Assembly: GCA_017513525.1 (NCBI GenBank)
Contig: JAFXFC010000011.1
Span: forward strand, 1 to 64,000
DNA: 64,000 nt
Origin: Clostridia bacterium
Lineage (GTDB): Bacteria > Bacillota > Clostridia > Oscillospirales > Acutalibacteraceae
Reading direction: 5' to 3'
A model generated the notes under the pieces. The model was not told the origin of the DNA. It searched no databases and saw only the letters and a program-made list of their open reading frames with translations. A program made the translations under genes and the position numbers. Within the stretch, counting starts at the first letter, position 1, and each line of letters starts with the position of its first letter. Shown piece after piece: positions 7,508 to 16,600 of this stretch.

Positions 7508-9010
7508 TTATTCGTCTATTGCAATTCCTCTGTCTTTTCTTGAAACGGCAAGCTCTGAGAAAATCTTATTTTTCTTTTCACCTACGATATCATAGAAGAA
7601 CAAGGGAAGTGCACAGAGAAGAAGGCTGATACCGGGAACTATTGTGACAAGAGAGAACATTGCAAAGTTCTGTGTTGATGAAAGGCTGTTTATAGCCTGA
7701 ACTACAGCTTCGCCGCTGCCGACATTAAGCTGTGCTACATCGATATTAACAACCATATACATAACTATTATCATAACAGTTGCAAAAGCGTTACCGATCT
7801 TATTTACAAATGACTGACAAGCAGAGCCGAGTCCCGTATCTCTGAAGCCTGTTTTCCATTCCATGAAGTCAAGGCAGTCGCAGACCATTGCAAAGGATAC
7901 ATTATTGATAACGCCGAGAGGAATAGCGGATATAAGCATAAAGGGAATGCAGATAAGAAGATTTTTTGTAGTCCAGCCGATAATTAGAGTAAATAAGCTT
8001 GCAACAAAGCCGCCGATACAGGAAACTATCATAATATGCTTATATTCAAACTTCTTATAGAGCTTGGGAAGGAATATCATTGCACCGAACATACCGACAG
8101 CGGCACAAATCTGAATAACAAGTGCAACATTTGAAATGTTCTTGTTTATTTCTTCTACTGTTGTGGGGGCAGTTGATCCGAGATAGAAGCCCGAATATCT
8201 TGCAACATGGGGAGCTGCTGCCTGAAGCATATATCTGCCGAAAGAAAGCACACCTGAAAGAACAACAAGCATTAAAGGCTTGCAGGTGAAAATTCTCTTG
8301 AGAGTTGAAGCTTCTCCGGGTGCCTTTTTCTGAGCATTGGGAATCTGTATTCTTTCTTTTGTCTTGAACGAAGAAAGAGTAAACAGCGGCATTCCGATAA
8401 CAGCCATTGAAATTGCCATAACTGCGTATTTCACAATGTTTGCTGTTTCAATATCCATTGAAGCCACGAAGTAGCCTACTATTATGGGAAGAGCAACAGT
8501 CACAGCAGAGCCGATACCGCCGACGGTTTTTGCATAGGAAATAAGTGTACCTCTTTCCTTGGGGTTTGGTGTCATAACGTTGGGAAGGCTCCAGAAGGGA
8601 ACATCACTTACGGTATATATCATACCCCATGCAACATAAACCGCTGCAACAAAGACATAAAGCCAGATTGACTTGTTGTCTGTATCAAAGCCGGGATTTA
8701 CAAACATAAGAATGGTGAGAATTGCAATGGGGAGAGCAGTTGCAACGGGATAAGGCTTCATTCTGCCTTTTTTAGTTGTATGTCTATCCATTATCATGCC
8801 CATCATCGGGTCATTGATAGCATCCCATACACGGGCAAGAAGCATAAGAAGAATAACAAACATCGCATTAAGGGTCAGAACATTCATGTAATAGTCTGTT
8901 ATGTAGCTTGACATACAGCTGTAAACAAGACCCTGACCGAGTGCTGCAATAGCGTAGGCCTGCACCTCTTTTTTAGGTACATATTTTTTTGCATCAGTTT
9001 TCTGTTCCAT
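7508..9010 (-). CDS. GPH-family sugar:cation symporter (MFS)
   Basis: 500-residue polytopic membrane protein of the glycoside-pentoside-hexuronide:cation symporter family (MelB, XylP and GusB relatives). The family signature ARVWDAINDPMMGMIMDRH is in the first third, followed by KKGRMKPY in the 2-3 loop. About twelve hydrophobic segments are visible and the central loop is charged (KTKERIQIPNAQKK). It would import a sugar or glycoside with Na+ or H+. GGAGG lies before ATG. It follows the PatB-fusion gene by 26 bases and ends at a strong terminator, so the two form one transcript. Its partner is not an obvious sugar gene, so the substrate could be non-sugar. Confidence 0.9.
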   Translation of the reverse strand: MEQKTDAKKYVPKKEVQAYAIAALGQGLVYSCMSSYITDYYMNVLTLNAMFVILLMLLARVWDAINDPMMGMIMDRHTTKKGRMKPYPVATALPIAILTILMFVNPGFDTDNKSIWLYVFVAAVYVAWGMIYTVSDVPFWSLPNVMTPNPKERGTLISYAKTVGGIGSAVTVALPIIVGYFVASMDIETANIVKYAVMAISMAVIGMPLFTLSSFKTKERIQIPNAQKKAPGEASTLKRIFTCKPLMLVVLSGVLSFGRYMLQAAAPHVARYSGFYLGSTAPTTVEEINKNISNVALVIQICAAVGMFGAMIFLPKLYKKFEYKHIMIVSCIGGFVASLFTLIIGWTTKNLLICIPFMLISAIPLGVINNVSFAMVCDCLDFMEWKTGFRDTGLGSACQSFVNKIGNAFATVMIIVMYMVVNIDVAQLNVGSGEAVVQAINSLSSTQNFAMFSLVTIVPGISLLLCALPLFFYDIVGEKKNKIFSELAVSRKDRGIAIDE

Positions 9011-9036
9011 TTTTTGAACCTCCGAAATATAAGATT

Positions 9037-10809
9037 TTACTGTTTTCTCATTGCCCCAAGAAGCTTTCCTGCATCGGGAAAATCGCCGACGGTTTTGCTG
9101 TAATGGGAATATATTACTTTACAGTTTTTATCAATGCCGATAAAAGCGGGAAGCTGAAGCTCACGGTGCTTTGACGGTGTACTTTCTTCCGATACAAAAG
9201 CATTGATAAGGTCTGAATCGAGAAGATTTCTGATATCTCCGCGTGTCATTTCCTCAAACATTTTATCTCCTGCAACCATTCTGACCATGCTGTTTGCTTC
9301 AAAAATATTATATCTGTCATAAAAAACAGCCTCCGGGTCGGCTATCAGCTCAAAGGGATAAAGGCTCTGAGCAGAAGACACGGTTTTTAAGTCAGACTGA
9401 AGAATAAATTTCAGGTCTATTCCCATCATTCTGAATACTCTCTGATACTTTTTGAAGGTGTTGAGAGTTTCTTTGCAGATACTGCATTCATAATATCGGG
9501 TAAATACAAGCAAGGTCTTTTTATCTATGCTGTTTTTAAGATTTTTGCCTTTACCGTAAGCGGAATCATAAACGAAGTCCTCTATGATATCGCCTTTTTG
9601 AAGCTTTTTGTGATACGGTTTTCCGTTTATTTTCCAATTTTCTCTGACACTGTAAACTGCTTTTTCAAAACGCTCAAGAGTTTTTTCGAGTGTTACTCTC
9701 GCACACGCAAGATTTATTCTCTGGAAGCCTCTTCCGAGATCGCCGAACATTTCGCCCCAGTCAAGAAAAATATCTGCATTTTCAAGCATCTCGCGAAGCT
9801 CGTTATGTGTCATGCCGAGTGCTCTCATATCAAGCCACTGAAGATATGTACCTTCAAGCGGAAATACCTTGATCTCGGGGAATTTATCTGCCATAAAGCT
9901 TTCAACATATTTTGCGTTGCCGTCAATTACCGTCAGTAACTCTTCGAGCCACTCCTCGCATTGGTTATATGCCGTTTTACAGGCTTCATATGCGAAAATG
10001 TTCAGATGGTTCATAAGATTCAGCATTATGCAGGCATTTACCTTTGCTCTCGCTTTTTTATCCGGAACAACTATATTTGAACACTGAAGTCCGGCAAGAT
10101 TAAAGGTTTTGCTGGGCGCTGTGCAGACTGCAATATTATTTTTTATATCTTCGCCGAGTGTTGCCATTACAGTATGGGTGTAGCCGGGCATTATAAGGTC
10201 ATTATGTATCTCATCGTCAATTATAAAAACACCGTTTTTACAGCAGATGCTTATAACCTTCTGAAGCTCTTCTCTTGTCCATACTCTTCCTATGGGGTTA
10301 TGGGGATTACAGAAGATAATAGCCTTTGTTTCAGGAAGCTTTGCTTTTTTTTCGAGATCGGTGAAGTCAATTTCATATCTTCCGTTATTGAGCTTTAATT
10401 CACTGTAAACGAAGTGTCTGCTTTTTGCAAGAACTGCCATATCAAAGGGATAATAAACGGGGGTAAGAATAATAATACCGTCACCGGGCTTTGTTACGGC
10501 TTCAATTAATATTCCGAGGGCATTTACAACACCGGGAGTAGTAACTATCCATTCTTTTTCGATATGAAAATCATGCCGTCTTTCCATCCACGATATAACG
10601 GCATTATAATAATCATCTGTAGGGTCGGTGTAGCCCAATATCTGTTCTTGAGCAAGTTTTGACAGCGCGTCTTTTATTTCGGGGGCGGTTGTGAATTCCA
10701 TATCGGCAACCGACAGGGGAACTGCATCTGCACTCGCATTTTTTGCGCCGTTCCATTTTGCCGAGCCGCAGCCCGAGCGGTCGGGTATACTTGTAAAATC
10801 GTATTTCAT
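9037..10809 (-). CDS. PatB/MalY-type C-S beta-lyase fused to a thioredoxin-fold (redoxin) domain
   Basis: 590 residues. Residues about 1-395 are a fold-type I PLP aminotransferase of the MalY/PatB class (cystathionine beta-lyase, releasing thiol, pyruvate and ammonia): PLSVADMEF, PGVVNALG, FCNPHNPIGRVW, DDEIHNDL, PLP lysine in SKTFNLAGLQ near residue 234, and a substrate-binding Arg in RINLACAR. Residues about 402-590 look like an AhpC/TSA redoxin: KGDIIEDFV, CSICKE (a C-x-x-C near 442-445), LYPFELIADPEAVFYDRYNI, and a C-terminal FIGIDKNCKVIYSHYS. MalY/PatB proteins usually stop near residue 390, so this is a genuine in-frame fusion. It heads an operon with the GPH transporter. A link between thiol or sulfide release and redox control is inference. 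Confidence 0.88.
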   Translation of the reverse strand: MKYDFTSIPDRSGCGSAKWNGAKNASADAVPLSVADMEFTTAPEIKDALSKLAQEQILGYTDPTDDYYNAVISWMERRHDFHIEKEWIVTTPGVVNALGILIEAVTKPGDGIIILTPVYYPFDMAVLAKSRHFVYSELKLNNGRYEIDFTDLEKKAKLPETKAIIFCNPHNPIGRVWTREELQKVISICCKNGVFIIDDEIHNDLIMPGYTHTVMATLGEDIKNNIAVCTAPSKTFNLAGLQCSNIVVPDKKARAKVNACIMLNLMNHLNIFAYEACKTAYNQCEEWLEELLTVIDGNAKYVESFMADKFPEIKVFPLEGTYLQWLDMRALGMTHNELREMLENADIFLDWGEMFGDLGRGFQRINLACARVTLEKTLERFEKAVYSVRENWKINGKPYHKKLQKGDIIEDFVYDSAYGKGKNLKNSIDKKTLLVFTRYYECSICKETLNTFKKYQRVFRMMGIDLKFILQSDLKTVSSAQSLYPFELIADPEAVFYDRYNIFEANSMVRMVAGDKMFEEMTRGDIRNLLDSDLINAFVSEESTPSKHRELQLPAFIGIDKNCKVIYSHYSKTVGDFPDAGKLLGAMRKQ

Positions 10810-10840
10810 AAGAATTCCGCTTTCTTAACTTAATGTATAA

Positions 10841-10869
10841 AATATATCATGGTATTAAAATAAAGTCAA
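10841..10869 (-). promoter_or_regulatory. Promoter of the PatB-fusion/transporter operon
   Basis: Minus strand TTGACT, 17-base spacer, TATATT, about 30 bases before the ATG. The -35 box touches the end of the upstream GH30 terminator. Confidence 0.7.
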
Positions 10870-10906
10870 CAAAACAAGAACCCTGCAAGAAAATTTTCCT
10901 GCAGGG
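10868..10906 (-). terminator. Terminator of the DtxR-GH30 operon
   Basis: A long imperfect palindrome (CCCTGCA ... TGCAGGG, 10881-10906, GAAAATTTTC in the centre), followed on the minus strand by TTCTTGTTTTG. Confidence 0.85.
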
Positions 10907-10913
10907 AAATAAC

Positions 10914-12275
10914 TTAATATACTATGGTCGTGACGGAGCTAGGTGTGATCTTCAATATTTTTTCACCGCTTACAGTACTTTCGGTAAGATCGTTTTCATT
11001 ATCCGTAACGGCAATTAAAGCTTTTTCTGCAAAATCAATATTAAGCTCTTTTTCATCTTTTGCAGGATTTATAAGAATCACAACTGTTTTTCCGTCTTTT
11101 GTAAAGCTGAGAGGCAAAACACTCTTGTCATCACAGGTAATATCAATTCTTTTCGCATTATAAGGAATATATTTTGAAAAATTACCCGTAACGAAAAGCC
11201 TTTTTGTAAGCTCAAAGGTTTTTTCCTCTTCGTTTATGTATATAAGTCCGTCACAGTAATCGACTTCTGATACAGCTATCCAATGCTGCCAGGATGAAAC
11301 ACCGAGAATGGAAATATCCTCATAAATTACCTTTGCACATTCAAGAGCAGAGTCCATTCCTTTATCTCTTCCGCCCTTCATATGGCACCATTCGCTCATT
11401 TTAACTGGGACTCCGGGGAAGAATATATCTAAGAATTTTCTGTATCTTTTAAGAAAGCCGGCACGGTTATTCAGAAATTTAAGCGGTATGGGAAGACAGT
11501 AGGAATGAACATCTATGCCGTCACAGTTTCTTCTGGTTGTTTTATTGAGAAGTGTTGCAAAGGTATAGGTTTTATTGAACCAACGAATATCTCCGTTTTC
11601 GCAGGCACTGAGCTTTACTCCTTTAAGAGCAGTTCGTTTTTCAAGGGCAGACGCGGTCTTTTTAAGAAGTGAATAAACACCGTATGGAGTGTAGTGACAG
11701 CCCTCCTGACCGTTTTTCTCCGTCCATACCCATAAGGGTTCATTTACGGGGGATATGTACTTTACGGGGATGCCTTCTTTTATGAAATGCTCGGCACAAT
11801 CGAGTAGATACTTTGCAAAGCCTTCTTCGTTTTTTCTCGGAAGATTACTTCTCCATGCTTTATCAAGACATGATTTATGATTTTTAGTGAGTCTTTCGGG
11901 AGGGGAGTTGCTGAAAAGAATTACTTCCTCTGCCCCTGCCTCAACGCAAAGTCTCATCATGTTAACGGCATTTTTATCTCTTGACCAGTCATATTGTCCG
12001 TTGCCCTTGTCAAAGCTTTCAGCCATTCTGTTTTTATTCGGGAAAACGCTTGAACCGCTGTTTCTTGAGCCGCCGCCGAGATTATAACGGTAAATGCGAA
12101 GTCCTATTCCGTTTTCTTTACTGTAAAGAAGTTCGGCAATTCTTTTGTTTGTGGGTGCTCCGCTTTCTTCATCGGTGTGAGTCCAGCCGCCTACGGCCTG
12201 AGCCCACCATGCACCTGAAGCACCGAAGCCTTCAAAGTTTTGATATTCCTTTTTTGAGTTAACGGAAATCTTCAT
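10914..12275 (-). CDS. Glycoside hydrolase family 30-like, cytoplasmic
   Basis: 453 residues of the GH30 clan-A (beta/alpha)8 family with a C-terminal beta domain. The family contains glucosylceramidases, beta-1,6-glucanases/galactanases, xylanases and fucosidases. Motifs: FEGFGASGAWWAQ at the start (GH30 hallmark), LRIYRYNLGGGS, SNSPPERLT, acid/base Glu in SPVNEPLWVW, and nucleophile Glu in VKMSEWCHM. The C-terminus (about 370-453) is a small beta-sandwich ending in a short Thr/Val strand. There is no signal peptide, so it acts on imported oligosaccharide. AAAGGAG precedes ATG, 13 bases after the stop of the DtxR-like gene, so both share one transcript. The exact specificity cannot be assigned. 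Confidence 0.88.
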   Translation of the reverse strand: MKISVNSKKEYQNFEGFGASGAWWAQAVGGWTHTDEESGAPTNKRIAELLYSKENGIGLRIYRYNLGGGSRNSGSSVFPNKNRMAESFDKGNGQYDWSRDKNAVNMMRLCVEAGAEEVILFSNSPPERLTKNHKSCLDKAWRSNLPRKNEEGFAKYLLDCAEHFIKEGIPVKYISPVNEPLWVWTEKNGQEGCHYTPYGVYSLLKKTASALEKRTALKGVKLSACENGDIRWFNKTYTFATLLNKTTRRNCDGIDVHSYCLPIPLKFLNNRAGFLKRYRKFLDIFFPGVPVKMSEWCHMKGGRDKGMDSALECAKVIYEDISILGVSSWQHWIAVSEVDYCDGLIYINEEEKTFELTKRLFVTGNFSKYIPYNAKRIDITCDDKSVLPLSFTKDGKTVVILINPAKDEKELNIDFAEKALIAVTDNENDLTESTVSGEKILKITPSSVTTIVY

Positions 12276-12288
12276 ATTCTGCTCTCCT

Positions 12289-12657
12289 TTAAGGGTGCTT
12301 GGATATAAATTTTTTTATCGCTTCAAAGGATTCTTCGCTGATAACATGCTCTATTTTACAGGCATCTTCCGCTGCTGTTTCTTCGCTTACGCCGAGTTTT
12401 ATGAGACATTCGGAAAGAATAGTATGTCTTTCAAACATTGTCTGGGAGATATTATAGCCTTCTTCGGTGAGCTTTAATTCTCCGTTTTCTCCGACTGTTA
12501 TAAAACCGCCGTTTTTTAAGAGTCCCACAGCACGGGAAACGCTGGGTTTTGAATATCCGAGATGTTCGCTTACATCAACAGAGCGTACATACGGCAGTTT
12601 TTTGCTTAGTATATATATAGTTTCGAGGTACATTTCACCTGATTCCTGTAATCGCAT
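12289..12657 (-). CDS. DtxR/MntR-family metal-dependent transcriptional regulator
   Basis: 122 residues. N-terminal winged helix (about 1-60: SGEMYLETIYIL ... VDVSEHLGYSKPSVSRAVGLLKNGGFI), then the dimerisation/metal domain (FERHTILSECLIKLGVSEETAAEDACKIEHVIS), with candidate metal ligands Glu8-region, His, Cys/Glu and Glu-His. The length matches MntR, without the C-terminal SH3 domain of DtxR. In the family it senses Mn2+ or Fe2+ and represses uptake genes. It is the first gene of a transcript with the GH30 enzyme, an unusual pairing. The promoter at 12687-12715 may be its own target, since such regulators often bind overlapping -10 palindromes. Confidence 0.88.
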   Translation of the reverse strand: MRLQESGEMYLETIYILSKKLPYVRSVDVSEHLGYSKPSVSRAVGLLKNGGFITVGENGELKLTEEGYNISQTMFERHTILSECLIKLGVSEETAAEDACKIEHVISEESFEAIKKFISKHP

Positions 12658-12686
12658 AAATTGACCTCCGATTTTGTAATACTATA

Positions 12687-12715
12687 ATTATATCATATTT
12701 GTCGTTTTTGTGCAA
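12687..12715 (-). promoter_or_regulatory. Promoter of the DtxR-GH30 operon
   Basis: Minus strand TTGCAC, 17-base spacer, TATAAT. The sequence ATGATATAATTATAGTAT around the -10 box is palindromic, a plausible operator. Confidence 0.8.
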
Positions 12716-12728
12716 GTGGCGAATATTG

Positions 12729-12757
12729 TTGACTTTATTGCCGGTTCATAGTAATAT
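12729..12757 (+). promoter_or_regulatory. Promoter of the LiaF-like gene
   Basis: TTGACT, 17-base spacer, TAATAT, 33 bases before ATG. Divergent from the DtxR-like promoter, with only about 13 bases between the two -35 boxes. Confidence 0.75.
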
Positions 12758-12790
12758 ATTAGTATAAATCTTTAATTTGGAGAACATGAT

Positions 12791-13474
12791 ATGAAACAAA
12801 TAAGCAGAATTTTATGGGGTGTAGTGTTAGTTGCCGTCGGTGTTCTTTTCGCACTCAGGGCAATGGATGTTATTGATTTTAATATCTTTTTTGACGGCTG
12901 GTGGACTCTATTTATTATAATTCCGAGTCTTATCTGTCTTATAACGGAAAAGGATAAAACAGGAAGTCTTATAGGTCTTTTTGTAGGTGTAGTTTTGTTC
13001 CTTGCAAGCCGTGATATTATTTCATTTGCAACACTCTGGAAGCTTATTGTTCCTGTTATAATAATCATCATCGGTCTCAGTCTTATTTTTAAGGATATGT
13101 TTAACAGAAAAGCAAAGGAAGCAATAAAAAGACTTGATGCAAGGGGCTTTGCAAAAATGCAGTGTAATGCAATATTTTCAGGTCGGAAGGTAGCATATCC
13201 GGGAAGCGATTTTTACGGAGCAGAGCTTACCTCTGTTTTCGGCAGCATTGACTGTGATCTGAGTGAAACCGTAATAACGGAAGATACAGTTGTCAATGTC
13301 TTCTGTATTTTCAGCGGTGTGGATATAATTCTTCCCGATAATGTAAATGTTGAAATATGCACAACTCCTATTTTCGGCGGTGTCGGCAATAAAACAAAGC
13401 GCCCCTTTGTTGCAGGAATTCCTACCGTATTTATCAGCGGTGCTTGTATATTTGGTGGAATTGATATTAAATAA
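12791..13474 (+). CDS. LiaF-like membrane protein
   Basis: 227 residues. The N-terminal part has four hydrophobic segments (starting near residues 8, 38, 60 and 83) as in the LiaI/LiaF transmembrane module, joined by a short charged linker (KDMFNRKAKEAIKRL) to a C-terminal beta-rich domain. That domain carries repeated SGxxV / FGSIDCDLS / IFGGV / CIFGGIDIK motifs, typical of the LiaF C-terminal (DUF2154) fold. LiaF proteins restrain envelope-stress two-component systems in Firmicutes, but no histidine kinase or response regulator lies beside it. GGAG lies before the ATG, and a bidirectional terminator follows. Confidence 0.82.
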   Translation: MKQISRILWGVVLVAVGVLFALRAMDVIDFNIFFDGWWTLFIIIPSLICLITEKDKTGSLIGLFVGVVLFLASRDIISFATLWKLIVPVIIIIIGLSLIFKDMFNRKAKEAIKRLDARGFAKMQCNAIFSGRKVAYPGSDFYGAELTSVFGSIDCDLSETVITEDTVVNVFCIFSGVDIILPDNVNVEICTTPIFGGVGNKTKRPFVAGIPTVFISGACIFGGIDIK

Positions 13475-13512
13475 CGCTGTATTTTGAAAAAAATCTATAA
13501 ACTAATATAATT

Positions 13513-13553
13513 AAAAATGCTGAAAGCCATGAAAAAGAGCTTTCAGCATTTTT
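13513..13553. terminator. Bidirectional terminator between convergent genes
   Basis: A 15-bp perfect stem (13513-13527 with 13539-13553) with A run on the left and T run on the right. It serves the LiaF-like gene and the convergent small gene, whose stop codon it overlaps. Confidence 0.92.
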
Positions 13554-13731
13554 AATTGTTTTCGGCAAGATCACTTATATAGCGGTGCATTTCTTCTTTT
13601 GAATTAACTGCGTGAGTTCCTTGAATTATTTCCCTTTTTTTCTCTTCACTCATAAGTGCAAATTTTTCCATGGCTTTCGGATTTTGTGCCAGTGCCATAC
13701 CGAAGCCGACGGGCATTTCATTTTTCTTCAT
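13552..13731 (-). CDS. Small conserved-looking protein, function unknown
   Basis: 59 residues, starting MKKNEMPVGFGMALAQNPKA; no signal peptide or membrane segment. Mostly helical, charged and Met-rich (FALMSEEKKREIIQGTHAVNSKEEMHRYISDL). The end resembles the C-terminal helix pair found in YdeI/OmpD-associated-type proteins, a weak resemblance only. The start at 13731 has GAGGTG six bases upstream; a GTG at 13740 lies inside that ribosome site and is rejected. Own short transcript ending at the shared terminator. Confidence 0.7.
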   Translation of the reverse strand: MKKNEMPVGFGMALAQNPKAMEKFALMSEEKKREIIQGTHAVNSKEEMHRYISDLAENN

Positions 13732-13843
13732 GTTAAACACCTCTTGAATTTATTTTGTGCTGAAATGTTTGATGTATTCTAGCTTTTTTTGTTTGTATAC
13801 CGGATATTTTTATGAGAATGCTAAAAAGGCGAGGTGTTTTTAT

Positions 13844-15790
13844 TTGAGCAACAGATTAAAAGATGAAAAAAGTCCTTATCTTTTACAGCATAAGGATAAT
13901 CCTGTCGATTGGTATCCTTGGGGTGAGGAGGCGTTTTTCAGAGCAGAATCAGAAGATAAACCCATATTCCTCAGTATCGGATACAGCTTTTGCCATTGGT
14001 GCCATGTGTTAGCCCATGAAAGCTTTGAGGATGAAGAAATCGCTGATATTCTTAATAAATATTTTATTTGCGTAAAGGTGGACAGAGAGGAAAGACCCGA
14101 CATTGACAGTGTGTATATGGCAGTATGTCAGGCTTTTACAGGAAGCGGCGGCTGGCCTATGTCTATTTTTATGACGGCAGATAAGAAGCCGTTTTTTGCA
14201 GGGACTTATTTCCCGAAAACCTCCCGCAGCGGTATGATTGGCTTAAAAGAACTGTTAATGCTTATAAATGAGAAATGGAAAAATGAGCGAAGCTCTTTAC
14301 TTGAAGATGCTGAAGGGATTTTAGAGCATCTGAAAAATAATGATTTTTCAGAAGGCACTATAGATATGAAGCTTATTGAAAAAGCTGTTGATACATTTTT
14401 GGGAATGTATGACAAAAGATTCGGCGGCTTCGGCAGAGCACCTAAATTTCCGACTCCGCATAATATAATATTTTTACTGTCTTATTATGAGCGGTATAAA
14501 AAAGCTCATTGCCTTAATATGGCAGAGCACACTCTGATGCAAATGTATAGGGGCGGAATGTTTGACCATATCGGATTTGGTTTTTGCAGATATTCCACCG
14601 ATAAAATGTTTCTTGTTCCGCATTTTGAAAAAATGCTTTATGATAATGCGCTTTTGATACTCTCATACTGTAAAGCGTATACGGTTACGGGAAAGTGTGA
14701 ATATCTTGAAATTGCTGAAAAAACAGTGGATTATATTTTACGGGAAATGACTTCCTCTGAAGGCGGTTTTTTCAGCGCACAGGATGCCGACAGCGACGGG
14801 GAAGAAGGAAAATATTATCTCTTTACTCCCGATGAAATTATAAATATTCTGGGTAGGGAAGAGGGAGAAGCATTTAATTCGCATTACGATATAAGCATCA
14901 GGGGTAATTTTGAAGGAAAGAATATTCCTAATTTATTGAAAAGTGCTCCCTCTGACAGAAAGTTTGATGATTGTCTCATAAAGCTTCGTGATTACAGAAA
15001 AAACAGGTATTCTCTTCATTTGGATGATAAAATACTTACGGTCTGGAACAGTCTGATGATAGGAGCAATGAGTGAGCTGTATCTTTGCAGTCGCTGTGAA
15101 AAATATCTTGAAGCGGCACAAAAAGCAGATGAATTTATAAGAAAATATCTTTGCGAAAACGATAATTTGTTTGTAAGCTTCAGAGAAGGGCACAGGGGAG
15201 TTTCAGGCTTTCTTGATGATTATGCGGCATATATTTTCGCTCAGCTTCAGCTTTACAGAGTAACATTAAGTAAAGAATATCTTGAAAAGGCAAAAATGTT
15301 TTGCGATAAGGCAATTTCTCTTTTCGGAGACAGTGCGGGAGGCTTCTTTTTATACGGTGAACACAGCGAGGAACTGATACTTCGCCCAAAAGAGACCTAT
15401 GACGGTGCCATTCCTTCTGGAAATTCTTTAATTGCCTATGACCTTGTACGTTTATTATTTTTGAGTTCAGAGGAAAAATACCAAAAAGAAGCTCAGCGGC
15501 AGTTGGATTTTATGAGCAGTGAAGCGTCAGTCTATCCGCAGGGATATTCAATGTATCTTACAGCCCTCTTGCAGTATTTCGAGCCGTCTGTAAAGGTGAC
15601 AGTAGTATATGAAGAAAATATAGATATAAGGGAGCTGATATTCAGTCTTCCGCATGATGCTGTCATTATTTTAACACACCCGACTGCTGAATATCCGTTA
15701 ATAAACGGGAAAACCACTTACTATGTTTGTAAAAATCACAGCTGTTTTCCGCCGCAGAATAATTTAAACGATATCATAAATAAGGAGTAA
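13844..15790 (+). CDS. YyaL-like thioredoxin-domain protein (DUF255)
   Basis: 648 residues. The N-terminal thioredoxin-like DUF255 domain (about 1-165) carries [24 protein letters not shown] in its characteristic form, [18 protein letters not shown] (C-x-x-C) and [12 protein letters not shown]. The rest is an (alpha/alpha)6-barrel N-acylglucosamine-2-epimerase/cellobiose-epimerase-like domain ([55 protein letters not shown]). The family (YyaL, human SPATA20) is conserved in all domains of life, with an uncertain redox or sugar-linked role. The TTG start at 13844 is chosen because GAGGTG lies six bases upstream and the protein then begins at the conserved block; an ATG at 13757 adds 29 unconserved residues. 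The stop is embedded in the next gene's ribosome site. Confidence 0.9.
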   Translation: MSNRLKDEKSPYLLQHKDNPVDWYPWGEEAFFRAESEDKPIFLSIGYSFCHWCHVLAHESFEDEEIADILNKYFICVKVDREERPDIDSVYMAVCQAFTGSGGWPMSIFMTADKKPFFAGTYFPKTSRSGMIGLKELLMLINEKWKNERSSLLEDAEGILEHLKNNDFSEGTIDMKLIEKAVDTFLGMYDKRFGGFGRAPKFPTPHNIIFLLSYYERYKKAHCLNMAEHTLMQMYRGGMFDHIGFGFCRYSTDKMFLVPHFEKMLYDNALLILSYCKAYTVTGKCEYLEIAEKTVDYILREMTSSEGGFFSAQDADSDGEEGKYYLFTPDEIINILGREEGEAFNSHYDISIRGNFEGKNIPNLLKSAPSDRKFDDCLIKLRDYRKNRYSLHLDDKILTVWNSLMIGAMSELYLCSRCEKYLEAAQKADEFIRKYLCENDNLFVSFREGHRGVSGFLDDYAAYIFAQLQLYRVTLSKEYLEKAKMFCDKAISLFGDSAGGFFLYGEHSEELILRPKETYDGAIPSGNSLIAYDLVRLLFLSSEEKYQKEAQRQLDFMSSEASVYPQGYSMYLTALLQYFEPSVKVTVVYEENIDIRELIFSLPHDAVIILTHPTAEYPLINGKTTYYVCKNHSCFPPQNNLNDIINKE

Positions 15791-15794
15791 TATT

Positions 15795-15935
15795 ATGTTT
15801 GAAGATAAAGAAAAAAAGAAAGAACAAGACCCTAAGAAAAAGACAGAGGAAGAACCTATAAAACCAGGGGAAATAAAGGGGAAAATTGAAATTCCCGATA
15901 CAAGGGAACGCCGTGACGGCCCCGGCGGCAATTAA
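15795..15935 (+). CDS. Small highly charged protein downstream of the DUF255 gene
   Basis: 46 residues: a Lys/Glu-rich half (MFEDKEKKKEQDPKKKTEEE) then a tail ending DTRERRDGPGGN. No membrane segment or Cys. The ribosome site AAGGAG overlaps the stop of the DUF255 gene, so it is translationally linked to it. The R-R-D-G-P-G-G ending recurs in my memory of small Clostridia proteins but I cannot name a family. Its real expression is supported only by the ribosome site and coupling. Confidence 0.6.
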   Translation: MFEDKEKKKEQDPKKKTEEEPIKPGEIKGKIEIPDTRERRDGPGGN

Positions 15936-15942
15936 ACTATCG

Positions 15943-16137
15943 GGCAAGTGGCGCAAAAATCACCCTCTTTGACGCAAGTATAATTTTAGGGTGTCTGCCA
16001 CGAAGAAAGCTAACTAAAAATTATAATTTTTATCCACGCAGAAAATTAAACTGCTTTGTTTTCGCCGCTTCGCAGTACCAATGTACGGCTTGCCAGCGGC
16101 GAAAACAACAAATAGGGTAATTTTTGCACCACTTGCC
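15943..16137. repeat. 195-bp MITE-like element with 24-base terminal inverted repeats
   Basis: The left end (15943-15966) and right end (16114-16137) match as inverted repeats with two mismatches. Between them is a 53-bp palindromic unit. No target duplication was recognised. Confidence 0.65.
16056..16108 (+). repeat. 53-bp REP-like palindromic unit, copy 1
   Basis: 14-base perfect terminal inverted repeat (TTGTTTTCGCCGCT / its complement) around an imperfectly paired centre. Matches copy 2 in reverse complement at 50 of 53 positions. Confidence 0.85.
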
Positions 16138-16224
16138 GTGCGTAGCACTACAAAAGTGAGTGCTTTATGTGCGAACGGCTCATCGCCTTATCGCATTTTT
16201 TGTTTTTATATATAAATAAGTTAA

Positions 16225-16322
16225 GTCAGACGGCTGATAAATGCCCATATTTCACGGTATTGCACCAAAAACTTTGTTTTGGCACACTACCGCAAAATCT
16301 GAGCACTTCTCAGCCGTCCGAC
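16225..16322. repeat. 98-bp inverted repeat with 13-base arms
   Basis: GTCAGACGGCTGA (16225-16237) pairs with TCAGCCGTCCGAC (16310-16322) with one mismatch. Between them is a smaller hairpin, CCAAAAAC...GTTTTGG. Confidence 0.6.
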
Positions 16323-16547
16323 GTGCGTTGATATATATACTAAATATTAAACTATTTTCGATTACCCGGAAATATTCAGATTTTGCGGAAGTGCGCCCTT
16401 TCAGAGAAACGGATGCAATTTCGTGAAATATGGATATTTATCATTAATCAGCAACAGTTCCTGAATGAGTCAAGTAAAACTAACTTAATAAGGTCTGCAG
16501 ACAGTAAAATTACTGCACGGAAAAGTGTTCAGAAATTGCCGTATTTT

Positions 16548-16600
16548 TTGTTTTCGCCGCTGGCAAGCTGTACGATGGTACTGCGAAGCGGCGAAAACAA
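16548..16600 (-). repeat. 53-bp REP-like palindromic unit, copy 2 (inverted)
   Basis: Same unit as 16056-16108 in opposite orientation, with three mismatches all in the central loop part and identical 14-base ends. Confidence 0.85.
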
